NCBI GenBank assembly: GCA_030247885.1
Contig: JAPDRO010000006.1
Span: 1-64,000 of the forward strand
DNA: 64,000 nucleotides
Reading direction: 5' to 3'
DNA from: Taxawa tesnikishii (nom. ined.)
Lineage: Eukaryota; Ascomycota; Dothideomycetes; Dothideales
The notes below the pieces were generated by a model. The model had not been told where the DNA came from and did not search any database. It was given only the letters and a program-made list of their open reading frames with translations. Shown piece after piece: positions 20,714-33,048 of the stretch. Position numbers and translations under genes: made by a program. How positions within the stretch are numbered: position 1 is the stretch's first letter; each line of letters starts with the position of its first letter.

Positions 20714-22025
20714 TTATGCCACTTTGGCCCTCGCCGTACCTCCTTGCTTTTGCCACCAGTCCACCGCCCCATTGTAATTGCAGTTGTACTGCATAAACTC
20801 TGCCGGATTCAGCGTCACCTTCAAGCTCTGCCCATCTGTTGCCGGTCGCGCTTGCTGCCGACTGTATGCTTGAATCAAGCTTGCACGCGCATGCCGCGCC
20901 TCAAAAATCCTGCTTAACCGCTCAGAGACTTGCGCCGCTGAAGGCTGCGAGGTGACATCTGCAAAGAATGCCTGCAGCGCCTCGGCGTCCTCGATGCTCT
21001 GACTGGCGCCTTGCCCCTGCGTGGGCAGCATGGCGTGACTGGCGTCACCGATGATTATCGCGCGTCCTGAAGCCCAGGTGTTGAGCGAATCGATGTCGCG
21101 AAGTTGCCAGAGCGCGAGGTCCGGTGCTTGCTTGAAAATGTTTCGAAGCCAAAAAGGAAAGTCCGAGAATGTGTCTAACATGCTCTCCAGAGAACCCTCC
21201 GTCGTCCATGAGTTGGAGAGACTCGACTCGTTCATGTGTTCATCTGGAACAACACCCACTATCCCCAGCACTTTACCCCTCGACCAGGACCCATGATGAC
21301 CCGCCGTGAGTGACCCATCATCATCGTGGTGAGTGGTGCACGTGGATCAAATACCTCCTTTGGGATCTCGAGTGAATCAATCTTAGCGGTTTCGATTAAC
21401 AACCGGTAAGCAGATAATCCTGTCGGCTTCGGTTCCGCCGCTCCTGGAGCAACAGCCTTGCGAATCGCGCTATGAATGCCGTCGGCACCTATGATCAAAT
21501 CACCTTCATACGTGGTTCCATCCGTCAAAGTTACAATGCCGGCCGTGCAGTCGCAGTCCACCACCTCAGATGCCGTCAAGATCTCCGCTGGGGCGCCTGC
21601 TAAAGAGGATGATGCCGCGGCTTCTCTGAGAGCGGCATGTAGATCCTGTCGGTGGTAGCAGATACGGTTAGCACCAAACATAGCTGTGTCGAGATCGATG
21701 TGCATCTGGGTCTTGCCATTGGTGTCTAGCACGCGAAAAGCACGATCGATAATAGGGTCTGCAGAAGCGAGGAAGGAGCCGATGGCCCACTTGTCGACAA
21801 TCTTGGATGCGTTGGGCTGTAGCGAGATGAGGGCGCCGACTTCCCGCGACATGCGTGACTTTTCGAGAACAACGATGCGCCGGTTCGGCCCACGCATAGA
21901 GACTGCCTGTGGCAGTGATCGTTATTACGCTGCTGTCGATGTCCTATGTCTTGTCCACTCACTGCTGCCAATCCCGCGATACCACCACCCACAATAATGA
22001 TCCGAAATGGGTTCTGTTGCTCCAT
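20714..22025 (-). CDS. FAD-dependent monooxygenase, salicylate-hydroxylase-like
   Basis: Single-component NAD(P)H/FAD aromatic-ring hydroxylase family. Motifs: the N-terminal Rossmann loop IIIVGGGIAGLAA (residues 9-21), the DG motif GDLIIGADGIHSAIRK, and the GD motif GRAIIIGDASHAMLPTQGQG, which contact FAD ribose and pyrophosphate. Two exons, intron 21907-21962 (56 bp). The frame slips at CCCC 21276-21279 (+ strand). One extra base joins GPGRG to KVLGIVGVV and yields 418 residues, the usual length of the family. The gene is divergent from the Zn2Cys6 regulator with a 378-bp shared promoter, which suggests that the regulator controls it. The substrate is probably an aromatic acid or polyketide-like ring, an inference from family only. 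Confidence 0.88.
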
Positions 22026-22403
22026 GACGTATCCAACGATGATCCGTGTCGCTGATGGTGAAGGGATATCGGAGACTGAGATGTCTAGACTCGAGCTCTT
22101 TTCTTTAGAGCGGGCGTCGGAGAGAGAAGATGCGGGTGCTTGAGATGATAAGGTCCAGGTTGTGCTCGTTGTCTAGATTCATGGACAAAGTGATCCGGCT
22201 AGCCAATCACAGCAATTCCGCGGGATCTAGCGGTTCGGCTTTCGAAAGTTCGGGGTATATGACCGTCGGAAGGGAAGCGCTTGGTCAGCCTCGCACCCCG
22301 CAGTTGCACGGTCCGCCATAGGGCCTCGGTCCAATGCATGCCTCAAAGGAGTTCGCTTCGCTTCGCTACGGAGTGTATTCTTTTGCACCCCATCCATGCA
22401 TCC
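22026..22403. promoter_or_regulatory. Divergent promoter, monooxygenase / Zn2Cys6 factor
   Basis: The 378 bp between two opposed start codons (22025 minus, 22404 plus). It must drive both genes. I see no unambiguous CGG...CCG inverted half-site for a Zn2Cys6 dimer, although CGG triplets occur (for example near 22223 and 22232). Confidence 0.6.
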
Positions 22404-25081
22404 ATGGCTGCTGTTCCGCCGAACAAACGTGTTCGCTTGTCTAGAGCGTGCAACCACTGCCGCTCCCGCAAGATACGATGTGACGAACAACTGCCCTCGT
22501 GTCGAAATTGCCAGGCCGCTGGCGTGCAATGCGTCACGACAAACCCACATAACCCGCATGAGTCTGCCCTGCACTCCCGCAAGACGGCGGGCAAACACCA
22601 GAACAACAGAGTCATGTAAGTCGTGCTGGCTCCTCTTGTTTCTGCTTGGCGATAGCTGCCGCGCACAGTCCTAATCATCACCGTCATCAGCTCGACGGAC
22701 CATCTAACACAATCCGCATCGGCTTCTGCGAACGTTCCTGCGAACAGACGTGCAAACGATGCCGACAAGGACGCTCGCATTGCACTCCTCGAGGCCCGTC
22801 TCGAACAGGTGCAAGCATCACTGCCGAGCCCGTCAATCTCTCGAACAACCCAACAACAACCCATCTTGACCCGGCTCGCGGGCGACGGGTCGAACGCAGT
22901 AGCTAATGAAAACGGACGTCGTGGCTCGATTGGCAATCGTAGCGTTCCGGCGATCACAAGTCCTACGAGGGAGGTCGTGTGTCATCCGATCTCAAATGTA
23001 CACCAGCAACCAACGGAGGCCATCGCAGCAGGTGAAGCCATGGCAGGTATCTCGGCCTCGTCTTCCCTGTCAAGGCGAAGTGACTCAACATCTACCGTGT
23101 TTCGAGCTGAGGCTCCTTTGACCGTTGAGAGTCCTTCCATGGCCTTCAATACCGACAGCGACTCTTTCCGCAGAAAGTATCTTGGACCCAGCAGTCTGCA
23201 GGTATACTCTCAATGGCTCGAGTTGAGCTTCCAGTCGCTTGGTGCGAGCATATCTCGCCGATTCAAGTTTGGGATGCGCATTTGCGAAGAGATGGACTTG
23301 CCTTTGTCGGCCACACTACCGATCTTGCCGACCGAATGGAGACGATACGTCAACGTCTTCTTTGACAACATGCATCCGCTGTTTCCCTTACTCGACAGAG
23401 AGGCATTTACGTCTCGAGCTGAGCACATCTCTGAGAGTGGCTCAATGCAGGCTACACCAGCTGCTTCGCGTCCTTATCTGGCGTGTCTGTATGCAGTCGT
23501 CTCTATTGGTATGGATGAAGCATCGCAGTCCGACAGTCAGCCCGACTACCAGTATCTTCAAGCTGCATATTCTCTTTACGCGCATCTCGTTGCGTTGCCG
23601 TACTTCGAATCCGCTCAAGCTCTGTTACTGCTCACCATAGCATTACGCGGACGAAACAAAGATGGTGCTGCATGGCAAACTCTTGGTCAAGCCATACGAA
23701 TTCTACAGTCCTTAGGATTACATAGGAGACGACCTCCGGGCCAAAACGGTCATGATCTGGCAGCAGAACTGGACAAGCGTGTATGGTGGAGCGCGTACTG
23801 CCTAGAGAAGCTCTTGGTGTTCGAGGCTGGACGGCCATCTATGATCCATGACGGAGATGTTGATCAAGAACTTCCGACCCCGACCATGCACCCAGACGTA
23901 CTGAGTGCCATGATTGGTCTTTGCCGGATACAAGAGTCCATCATCTCGCGTCTCTACAACAAGCGTATGTGGACTACAGTGCAGAAGCCGCGCAACGTTC
24001 TTCTGGCCACTGGCGAACTGGACGCTCTGCTGATCCAATGGGCCGAAAGCCTCCCAAGGACCCTTAGACCAGACTACGATATGGGCAGCTGTCCGCCTGA
24101 GCTTCACACATTCCGCTCTTTCCTCACCATGCAGTTCCAGCAGACGATGGTGACGCTGCACCGATCCGCTCTACTGATGGATTCCAGTATTCACCGCGCA
24201 AATATCGACAGCTTTTGCTCCCACACGCCCTTTGCGCATCGCCTGCGCTCTTCAGAGACGGTCTGTGTCCGTGCCGCCCGATCAATCATCTCCGTCTTTC
24301 TCGATTCCACCCATGGCAGCTGCACGACGCGCCTCAACACCCTCACACAACCTCTTCTTGCCATCTACGTCCTCGGCATCTTCATCATGAAACACCCTAC
24401 GGCTTGGACCGCCCGCTCGGATCTCACCCTTCTTCAAGCCGGCGCAGAGGTTGTGGAGCAGTGCTATCGCGATTATGGGTTTGATCCCGAGTTCTGTGCC
24501 ATGATGAGCAACCTCGTTCGTATTGCTGCACGATATGTGGATCACAGCCCCTCGGGTGCAGGTGGACGGGTCAGAAAGGCAACAACTGGCACTCCCCAGT
24601 AACTGGTACTTTTCCAGCAATTGACACCATTCCAGGGCGTTCCTTAGGTTCAAATCAGGACATCCCCATCGCAAGGGACGCCAATAACAGTCGCACTTTA
24701 GTGGCAGAAGCCGCAAGCACCACGCGCGCTTCGTCACCAGGCCTCTGCCTTCCTTTGCCCAAGTCTAGCGCTGATGTCAGCGACACGCTTGCCCATGGCG
24801 ACAATGTCGCGCTGCACCTTGACAGTGATACGTTGTTGGAGGAATGGTCCTCCCTCTGGCCACGTATTTACTTGGGAGATTTGAGTCTTGAACCAGACCT
24901 TGGCGCTTTCCAGTCGCATGACGACACCTTCGCAATATCTGGTACACAAGCCTTCGCTAACGTGGGGGAAGGAGAAGTGGCGGCTAGAGATAGTCACAGG
25001 CACGAAGATGTGTTTGCGCTTATGGGACTGCCGCGTCTCGGATTAGGCTCAGAGACCGGACATGACTTCTATACTACTTGA
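22404..25081 (+). CDS. Zn2Cys6 transcription factor with fungal_trans domain
   Basis: Nuclear regulator of the Gal4 class. The binuclear zinc cluster CNHCRSRKIRCDEQLPSCRN (with two further Cys downstream) occupies residues 16-43, followed by a short coiled-coil linker (DKDARIALLEARLEQVQASL). The fungal-specific middle homology domain spans roughly residues 290-650 (FFDNMHPLFPLLDREAF, ALRGRNKDGAAWQTLGQAIRI, ELDKRVWWSAYCLEK). Intron 22616-22690 (75 bp) falls right after the zinc cluster, a common position. The frame slips at CCCC 24594-24597; with one more C the protein continues through an acidic C-terminus (LLEEWSSLWPRIYLGDL, ending GHDFYTT) to 867 residues. Probably a pathway-specific regulator of the divergent monooxygenase. 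Confidence 0.9.
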
Positions 25082-25369
25082 TAGCATACTTTGCCTTTGA
25101 AGCACATGCACAATAGCCGTACATGGTCTATATAGCCTAGTGCATGATTTCTGCCCTATTCTCAGTAGAGATATCACAGTGAGAGCTTGTTGCGCACTGA
25201 GTCAAGGGTTGTTCTCAGCCCTTCCTCATCTTCCATCTCTTCTGACTCGACCTCCGAACCTGCCACGCCGGCTGATCTAGATAACAAACCCACTAAAGAA
25301 GACTATTATGAGTATGAAAATAGACACTTCTGTAGCTATATGGGAAGTTCATATGACACAATATAGCAA

Positions 25370-25920
25370 CGTAGCAACACGGGGTTGCCTGTCATGATAA
25401 AGTTGCCCTAGATGGCTGTCGTGGTAGCGTGAGTACAATGAAGCTGAAAGCAAACCGAATGCGAGAGAAGGGTCGCACGTACCCATGAATGCGCGTTCGA
25501 AATCAAGACCTTGCGTCACTGCTGCAAAGCCAAAGTAACCGGAAACGTCGTCGCTATGGGTAGCAGGAGGCACGGAGTACTGGTAATTGTACGATGTCCT
25601 GCCGTTCTCGCTGAAGGCTTCCGCCATCAATACGAAGGGCAGACGAAAGTTGTCTCGGCATATGTGTTCTGTGACATGTGAATCAGTAACGTACTTTACG
25701 ACGTTTTTATTTGGCTGCAAGCGACTTCACTCTATCCTTTCGTCCGACGATGTACTTACATCTGCCCTCTGCTGCTGGCCAGTAGCGGGCTGACTCTCAT
25801 TCACTACGGTCGGACCAGTGTAGCCCAGAGTGGCGAATTTGGCTGCGTTTGGGTCATCTGTGGCGTTGAAGTTAGGATAGTATAATAGGGCTTTTGCAAT
25901 GTCGTCGTTCGACAAGAGTG
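25370..25920 (-). pseudogene. Type-B carboxylesterase, C-terminal remnant
   Basis: The minus strand encodes only the last third of a carboxylesterase/lipase: DIAKALLYYPNFNATDDPNA, then TYAETTFVCPSYWMAEAF after an intron, then YQYSVPPATHSDDVSGYFG, which contains the catalytic His (PATHSDD). A GNFIMTGNP segment follows with its Trp codon now TAG. The Ser-containing nucleophile elbow and the whole N-terminal part are missing upstream of 25920, where similarity stops abruptly. Thus a truncated, dead gene. One frame change near 25628 may be a base missing in the assembly. Confidence 0.75.
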
Positions 25921-26280
25921 GGAATGCTAAATGCAGGTAGACACTAGACGGAGCTCCGATCGAAAGTCAAGTAAGGCTCTCACAAGAGTCGAGTGAAGCC
26001 TTGGGACGCGCTGAGCTGAGCTGAGTCGAGCCGGGGAACAAATGCTGTCTCCGATTTCTGACCTCGTTTGGTTATGGGTTCTATGCTGAGTGGCTAACAC
26101 ACGGCAGGACGACTGTGCTGGGAGATGATTGAGATGGCAGCTCGAACATTCGACGGAGCTTGCGACGGGCCGCATTTGGTTGGGCCAAAAATTGCGTTTC
26201 TATTGCAGATCCTCGATCTTTGTGATGTCGGCGCCGCGAGATACTATCCATCACAAAATAAGACAACGAGTTGCTCCTGC
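25921..26280. other. Intergenic, no gene seen
   Basis: Separates the esterase remnant from the patatin gene. It contains a GAGCT-rich stretch near 26000-26040 and no supported coding frame. Confidence 0.4.
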
Positions 26281-28025
26281 TCATGCCGCAAAACCATTGA
26301 CGCTCACATGAAGAGGAGCCTTCCCGATGAATGTCTGCCAACGGAGTCCGCCCTCTTTGGCCCTTGCCCTGCGCTGCCGCACCAGCTTCTCAGCCGCTTG
26401 CCTTAGCATGACCCTAGGTGCGGCATAATCATCCAGCTCCGGATCGAATGCGCGGTCCAGATATTTTGCGGTCTCGACCTCCATGCGGGTCAACGTAGCA
26501 CCGCCGGGTACATCTGTCTTCGAGTCTTGATAAAGACCGCTGACCCAGTGATCAAGAGGCATATCCTCCAGGCCAGTGGTCACATTGAGCCGCTTATACC
26601 AAGTGTGCTCGCCCTTGGCGTGGTCCCGCATGAAAACGTGCGTGTGCTCGCTTTCGGTGTACTTTACCAGGAGGCTCCGTATCACGGCAAGGTTCTCGAT
26701 CATACGACGAACAAGGCCAAAATACCTGAAGGGACCGGGCCATGAGGTGGCAAAGCCATCCTGCGATTGGTCCGCACGCCCAGTCCCTATGCTCAGCAGA
26801 AGGGCTGGATTCTCCCGCATGCCCTCGTAGAGCGACTGGAACTCAACCCAAGCGGCGTGGCTAGGGTTGTTTTCGCGGATACCACCGTCCTTGTAGACCC
26901 TCTCCTTGAGGGTCCTATCATTGTCCTCCACCACGGCCTCAAGCATCTTGAAATAGAAGGGCGCGGCTGATGTCGCGCGTGTGACTTCCCAAATTCTCAA
27001 CATATCGGCCCCTCGTTGTACTGTTGCGCATGGAAAGGGGTACTCTCTACGTAAAAGTGCGGGTATGAGCGTAGGAGGTGTGCCTTGCTGACGCTGCTGT
27101 TGTGTATGGCGGTCAGGCAGCAAGAGTGAGACATGCGTGGGAGCTCCGGGTCCCAACGATCTTCTGGATCCCAGCCGCTAGGGAAATGCGAGCGTTCGAC
27201 TGCATATGGTGTGTTCCCTAAAGGTAAGGTCTCGGAAGGCCGTCTTATACTATCCCCTCGAAGTACTGCCAGGGGTGCCAGTCTGTCTTCCCATCGCAAG
27301 GCTTGTGCTTCTCATCGATACAACGTTTGCTGACGAACTTCTGAACCGCTTCTTCGAGAGGTTCGTGGTGATACTTCGTCCTCATTGGTACTCTGGATCT
27401 TCGGGTGCCGAACAGCTTGTCGCCCACCTCCCGGTAGGCATCCATACACTCTTCGATGCTCATACGAAGTCTCGATAGCATAGTCGCAATCAGACCACCT
27501 GTGCTGGTGCCATATATGAAGTCAAAGTAATGGCAAGGCAGCAGGTCCTCCTCGGCTGGTATTGAGTCCTCCAGCGGATCCAGCTTGTGCAACTCGAGTT
27601 CCCAGCAGTGTACCTGGCAAAGGTCAGAACATCATCACAGTTCTTGGCGTAGTCTATACAATCAAGGTGTGTCGGTTTTTGACAGGCCACCAACGCGAGA
27701 GGAGAACCTTCTCAGAGTGCGGCCTACAGAGGGGCACTCCGTTGAACGGATATCCGGTCTATGTCCAAAAAGAGTATTGCAAAGAGGCATCGTAGTCTCT
27801 TGAAGATCGATGTGTGGTTGTGTTTTTACGGGCACCGCTTACCTCATGCATGAGAGCTCGCAGTATCAGAAGGCTGGAGTAACCTCTGATACCGCCTCCA
27901 TCCAGCGCCAGTATGCAAGGATCCCAACTGTCTTTGATCGCTTCCGCCCATTCTCTCCCAGCTTCTGCGTTTTCAGGTCGTATGCTGCGTCTTGCCGATC
28001 CATTGCCAGCTCTGGAGCGTGGCAT
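26281..28025 (-). CDS. Patatin-like phospholipase
   Basis: Serine acylhydrolase of the patatin/iPLA2 family. Oxyanion-hole motif DGGGIRGYSSL, nucleophile elbow YGTSTGGLIATML (Ser in GTSTG), and the catalytic-dyad Asp in KDGGIRENNP are all present in order. The middle contains SCCLTAIHNSSVSKAHLLRSYPH, conserved in fungal members. Several exons: a GTAAGC donor at 27842 ends the first (LILRALMHE), and the segment 27600-27836 contains one or more introns I could not place exactly. The frame slips at CCCC 27009-27012 (NEGADMLRIWEV restored with one base). The start is uncertain; the ATG at 28025 is the first in frame, since the longer open frame to 28124 begins with GTG. Probably a cytosolic lipid hydrolase. 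Confidence 0.75.
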
Positions 28026-29487
28026 ATCCTCTGCGGTCCTCGAGAAGGACCAAGGTGCCGTGGGTAGCGAATCCAGGGTGGATGATTGCACAGGCCGTAC
28101 TTCTGTAATGAAGACTGCCGCCACCGGTTCTGTAATGCCGTCTCAGGGTTGATGTGGTCTTGAAACAGTGCGCCGGTCTGTGGTGATGCCTGACGAGAGG
28201 CCGGCAGTTTGCGGCGTTGCAAAGCGCCCTGAAAGCCTCAGCAGCCTGATGGTAACTTTTCGTAGTGTGGTCTCGGCTCGGAAGTGTCGCCTCGAGTCTT
28301 ATGCGGCCTTGTTACAGCGTCTAGGCCCATGAGGCTGCATAAAAGGAGAGCAGCAGGTTATGAACTCGCTGAGCGCCCGTGTGCCTCCACGATCGAAGAA
28401 CGATCCTCTGGATGCGGGCAACTGGTTCTTGTGGTAGGCACGGCGTACAACGTTCGAGGAAGTATACAACTCTAACAGGCTGCGTCGGAGGATGCAAGAG
28501 AAAGTCTAAGGATGACTGGTACGCGACGCGCGAAAGCGGTGTGGCCGCGTATAAAGTCCTCGTTATCTAGTTGCCTAGCTTGCACATGTACAGAGAAGGA
28601 TATGGAGATATGAATGGAAGGAGAGCAGCAGTCCGTAACAGAAGTAGACAGAACGTCAAACAGAAGTGTTTTAAGGAAGAATCGAGGCCGCCCAAGGAGA
28701 GGACAGTCAAGCTACATGTGCCTGCAAGTTTACCTAATCAGAGATGCGCGCTGCGGCTACCCCAGGATAAGCGTTGATCGCCACACGCGCTTATGCAGCC
28801 TATTTCGAGGAACGGCGCGTTTCGAGCTGAGCCGCCTGCACGTGAGCGCAATGAAAAATGCAAGCGTGATGAGCTGCAGTCGCTTGATGTCTTAACCGGA
28901 TGCATCCAGCAACTGCTCGAATGAAGGTACCAATGGGTCCAGCGCAACAAGCTCTCATCTGCCATGGAACGCTCGGAAGACCGCGTCGCACGTGACGCTC
29001 CGCTAGTATGAAGCAACAACGTCAGACAGCCAAGGCATCGTTGTCCACTCTTGTTTGGCGCTGTATTGACTGTGCTACTTGCTAACACATTCGACCGGAA
29101 TCACACTACAATCACTCCTTCTGTATTGATCTGCTGACTGTACAGCAACTCGTATCTCCATTCGTACAAGCGAAAGCGGTTGTTTGCTGGTAAAGCCAAG
29201 GCCGGCTATGCTGTGACTGAGGCGCAGTCATCACACCCGAAGCTTCCTGCTGCGTCAGGCCACAGGCCACGCCTCTCCAGAACTGTCTCGTTCTTCTCTC
29301 TTGCGCCTACGTTCACCCGACTACCCAGGCCAGGTGCCTTGCTTTGCACTACTCTCTCCATCCGGCCTTGACCTGAGACCCTACATAAACACTGGTCGCT
29401 CAACCGAGACCCCAAAAACCTTTTGTCTTATACGCACCAGCGCACAAACTTTGTACTGCTTTGACTTACGACAGCTACACTTTCACG
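28026..29487. other. Long intergenic region without a supported gene
   Basis: About 1.4 kb between divergent genes (patatin on minus, small unknown on plus). Only short overlapping frames exist, none with a recognisable motif or codon pattern. It must contain both promoters; a transcribed leader for the + gene is likely from ~29380 (CACAAAC-rich). Confidence 0.45.
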
Positions 29488-30095
29488 ATGAGCAATACTG
29501 TCACGAGAATCGTCACCAACAGTCAGCCCACTTGGAAGAGCGATTCCACACACAGCTCGTCGAGCAGTGCGATTCGCTACCAACTCGACGAGGAGGATAC
29601 AAGTCCTATATTGGTCTACGATCACAAAAATGCTGACATCTTCACCTCTTCACAAAAGGATCTTGTCCGCTCTCTAGACGATGGTAGGTCATCTCCACCA
29701 ACTGACTTCAGGCAACCACTTCAACTCTGACATATGATAGATCCGAAGTATCAGTCTACCAAAAGGGCCGACGCTATCGCGTCACCAAAAAGGACATTCC
29801 ACGATTTACATCTGTGCTTGACATCAAGCGTCACGACTTCTACATCGGCCACGAGCACGACGCGTACAGAACGCTCCCCAACTACGACTCCCCGCTCGCA
29901 TCTATCCGCCTTCCCTCAAACATCTATTTCAGCCGGTCTTTGCTCGGGAATTATCAAAAATTGTTCATAATCAGTCCTGAGACGAGTCCAGAAGGGAGCC
30001 TGGCCGATAGCGATGAGAGCAGAAAAATCAGTCCCTCGTCCACGTTCGGCAGCGAGACCAGCGGTATTGCTGAAGCTGGTGCTGAACGGGACTGA
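29488..30095 (+). CDS. Unknown small conserved-looking protein
   Basis: Not recognised. Two exons, 29488-29683 and 29741-30095, with a 57-bp GTAGGT-AG intron. The first ATG in frame is at 29488. The frame then slips just after the splice junction (CC at 29743-29744); with one more C it reads DPEVSVYQKGRRYRVTKKD and on through DFYIGHEHDAYRTLPNYD, giving 183 residues. The N-terminal third is Ser/Thr-rich and the C-terminus (SPETSPEGSLADSDESRK) is acidic and disordered. No signal peptide or membrane segment. Confidence 0.5.
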
Positions 30096-30778
30096 CGGAC
30101 GATCCGATACGTCTCTTGGGTAACGGTTCTGGCGTTCTGGCATGGTCAGCCTGGGTGTTGTCTTGGTGATGGCGCAAGGTTCCGACGGTGTGCTTCTGGC
30201 ATGATACCCACACCTGCGTGTTACGTTGAGCATACGAGTTCAGGGATAGCCCGCATTGCAAGGCCTCCCGTGTCTCTCTTCCAACTCCGGTTTCTTGGAT
30301 CTGTTCTTATGGTCTTCTCATTGGGCCTGTCGCTACGGTTTCTTTGCACGCAGGTGGTGTGTCGTGCTTAGTAGATCACCATGACATTCTCCCATCACGT
30401 GCTGGTGGCCGGGTCGGTTCGGTCGGACCGACGTATTCGTGTTTCCTAACGCCAAGTTCCCCATCACTCCACCATCTCCACCACTCCTCTTGCATGTATG
30501 TTGAGTTGCGACCTACTGCGCCTGCAGGACACGGGCGTTCCCATTCCCTTCCAACTTCGACCATGACTCGAGACTCCGATTTGCGTAGCAGGTGCACCGC
30601 AGCTTCCCGGTTCATGTGGGGTGACAGGTAAAGAACCCTCTTTTGAGAGGCCTAGACAACCGAGCAGCCGCAGGTATGCAGCAACGCCTCTCCGTCCGTC
30701 CACTCTGCTTTCGAGACACTACAACGGCTACAAGTGAAAAGCACATCAACGCTACCTGAACCATCTGCGGGTTGAGCC
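30096..30778. other. Intergenic region upstream of SDR gene
   Basis: No supported gene. It holds the SDR promoter; a CACCATCTCCACCACTCC stretch near 30470 is pyrimidine-rich leader-like sequence. Confidence 0.4.
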
Positions 30779-31923
30779 ATGGCATCAGAGGACTCAGAGC
30801 GAGGCAAAACCGCATATATCACAGGTTGTCCTTCCCTTCAATTTCTCTCCCCTTGAACAGCAATCGCTGACACGCATCGCAGGCGGAGCCAACGGAATCG
30901 GACGCGCAGTAGCAGAGCTACTCGTCTTGCGCGGGTATGTTTGTCCCGCCCTTCCGCTCTTTCTCTCTCTCCCCTTTCTCTCTTTACGTCTCGCCTGCCA
31001 CAACATCCACCTGCCAAACCTCAACACTAACCGCCACCCACAGCGCAAGTGTCTGCATAGCAGATTCCAACATCACCTCGGCCCAACACTTCGTCGATGC
31101 CCTCAACAAGGTCGCACGCTCACTAGGAAAGAAGCACGTCGCTTCCGCCCTCGAAGTCGACGTTGCCTCTTGGGACTCGCAACTCTCCGCTTTTCAAAAG
31201 GCCGTTGCCCATCTTGGAAGGGTTGACTATGTGTACCCGATCGCCGGCATCGGCGAGCGCGCCTTCATCCCCAACGATTCCTCCCCATCATCACAGGGGT
31301 ATGTCAAACCGGATCTAAGCACCCTGGGCGTTGATCTGAACGGCGTCCTCTATACCATCAGCCTTGCCCTGCAGCAATTCCGCCGTCAGGAGAGAGATTC
31401 TTTGGGCTTCAGGGGCAAAATCGGATGTGTGGCGAGTATCTGCGGGTTCTACTGCGTGCCCACCCTACCCGTGTACACGGCCGCAAAACACGGCGTCACG
31501 GGCTTCGTGCGCAGTTACGGCAAGTACCTGCCTAAAGAGGGAATCACGCTCAACGCCGTCGCGCCCGCCGTCGTCCGCACTGGAATCAGCACGAGTGCGT
31601 TTTATGATGACATGGAGAGCAGGGGTCTGCTTACGCCTATGCAGAGCGTGGTCGATGCGTTTGATAGCTTGTTAGACGGCAGTGAGGTGAGTGGGGAGAT
31701 CCTCGAGGTTGGACCGAAGGGCGGGGTTGTCAGGAGGGCGCCGGCTGGGTATCTGGATGAGGAGAGCGGGACAGTTTGTGAGTTGTTGGAAGAGAGGGGG
31801 AGGAAGTTGCACGAGCGCAAGGATGGCGGGGACAGAGCTGGGAAGGACGGGAACGATCATGGTGATGGGAGGAAGGACTCGGGTTTTCTGAAAGATCTTG
31901 CTGAGGGAAGTGCAGATTTGTGA
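30779..31923 (+). CDS. Short-chain dehydrogenase/reductase
   Basis: Classical SDR, NAD(P)-dependent oxidoreductase. The cofactor glycine motif TGGANGIG is assembled across the first splice site (residues 16-23). Catalytic Ser lies in VASICGF, and YTAAK gives the Tyr-Lys pair. The conserved NAPAVVRTGIS-type segment is present (LNAVAPAVVRTGI). Three exons: 30779-30824, 30883-30934 and 31044-31923, introns of 58 and 109 bp. Total 325 residues with no frame slip. The Gly/Asp/Lys-rich tail after about residue 260 is disordered. Related to fungal 15-hydroxyprostaglandin-dehydrogenase-like SDRs; substrate unknown. Confidence 0.88.
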
Positions 31924-32197
31924 GTGGCGAGTAGACGCTTGAGGGAAGTTTGAGCGCATCGAGAAATTGCTGTGGCATATGGTATGAATGAATGGCATGA
32001 TCTGTATACTGAACTGTTCGGACGTCGTGGACTGATGTACGTCGTCGAGGGTGCGATTTGACTTGCCGGTTGTCCCGATCCCCACTTTCTATAGCGGGGG
32101 ATGGAACTATTGATTACACCTGGACTATCAAGCAGACACCTCATATCCTACAGCACTGTGCTCGGTTTAGCCAAGAGCGAAGCGCGTCGAAGTGAAA

Positions 32198-32755
32198 ATG
32201 GCATCCTTCAGCGTCAAAGCCCTCGACCACGTCGTCCTGACCGTCAACGATATCCAAGCAACCGTAAACTTCTACACCCAACGACTAGGCATGAAGCATG
32301 AAGCATTCACATCACCCAAAGATCCCAGCGTAGAACGGTAATCACCTCTTAATCCTTCTAGTCCTTCCCATGAGCTGTCTGACATCTATCCCGACGCTGA
32401 ACACGAGAATTACAGCCACGCGCTCCTCTTCGGCGATCAGAAAATCAACCTCCACCTGTCCGGCCGCGAGTTCGAGCCAAAAGCCGGTACTGTGCAACCG
32501 GGCAGCGCGGATCTGTGCTTCCTGACCGACACCCCAATTGATGAGGTACTAGAGAGTTTAAAGGGTGTCGGGCTGGAGATTTTGGAGGAGGGGAAGGTCG
32601 TTGAGAGGACGGGTGCGAAGGGAAGCTGCGCAGTGTGTACGTGAGAGACCCGGATGGCAATTTGATCGAGTAAGTAATGTTTGCCCATGTAGTGATTGCG
32701 ACACGTATGCGTGTAGACTTGCTGACGAGGGAGAAGAGTGTCGAATTATGTCTAG
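32198..32755 (+). CDS. Glyoxalase/bleomycin-resistance (VOC) family protein
   Basis: Small vicinal-oxygen-chelate fold protein, probably a metal-dependent lyase or dioxygenase-like enzyme. It starts LDHVVLTVNDIQATVNFYTQ with the metal-binding His, has a second conserved His in HALLFGDQKINLH, and ends DPDGNLIEVSNYV with the metal-binding Glu. Three exons, introns 32338-32415 (78 bp) and 32670-32736 (67 bp). The frame slips at GGG 32620-32622; one more G gives AKGKLRSVYVRDPDGNLIE and 137 residues. Similar proteins are often annotated as virulence or dioxygenase proteins in fungi; the reaction cannot be told. Confidence 0.85.
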
Positions 32756-33048
32756 ATCATGTACTGCTCGCTGTTCCCTATGGCTTAGGCGGCGACGGCA
32801 TCGCTATACTAGGCTGCTATGATTGTCAACCAGGATACTGCTTGCCCCGAGAGGCTGCACTGCTAATCTCTACATCCTTTATACGTGTCATGAACAAATA
32901 CTCTGCAGCCGCCACTGGAGATGTACGGACGTCTGTCAACCAGTGGCAAGCATTGGCAGACCACTACCCTCCATCTTTCTTCCTTTAGAAATACCTCGAA
33001 GACAACAGACATACGTATCGAACCAACACTGCCCACCGCCGCACACCT
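32756..33048. other. Space between convergent genes
   Basis: Short region between the VOC gene and the CoA ligase, both ending here. No gene seen. Confidence 0.4.

Noticed and set aside
28026-29487. Several 60-116-codon frames on both strands
   Set aside because: They overlap each other, lack motifs, and codon use is not gene-like; treated as intergenic.
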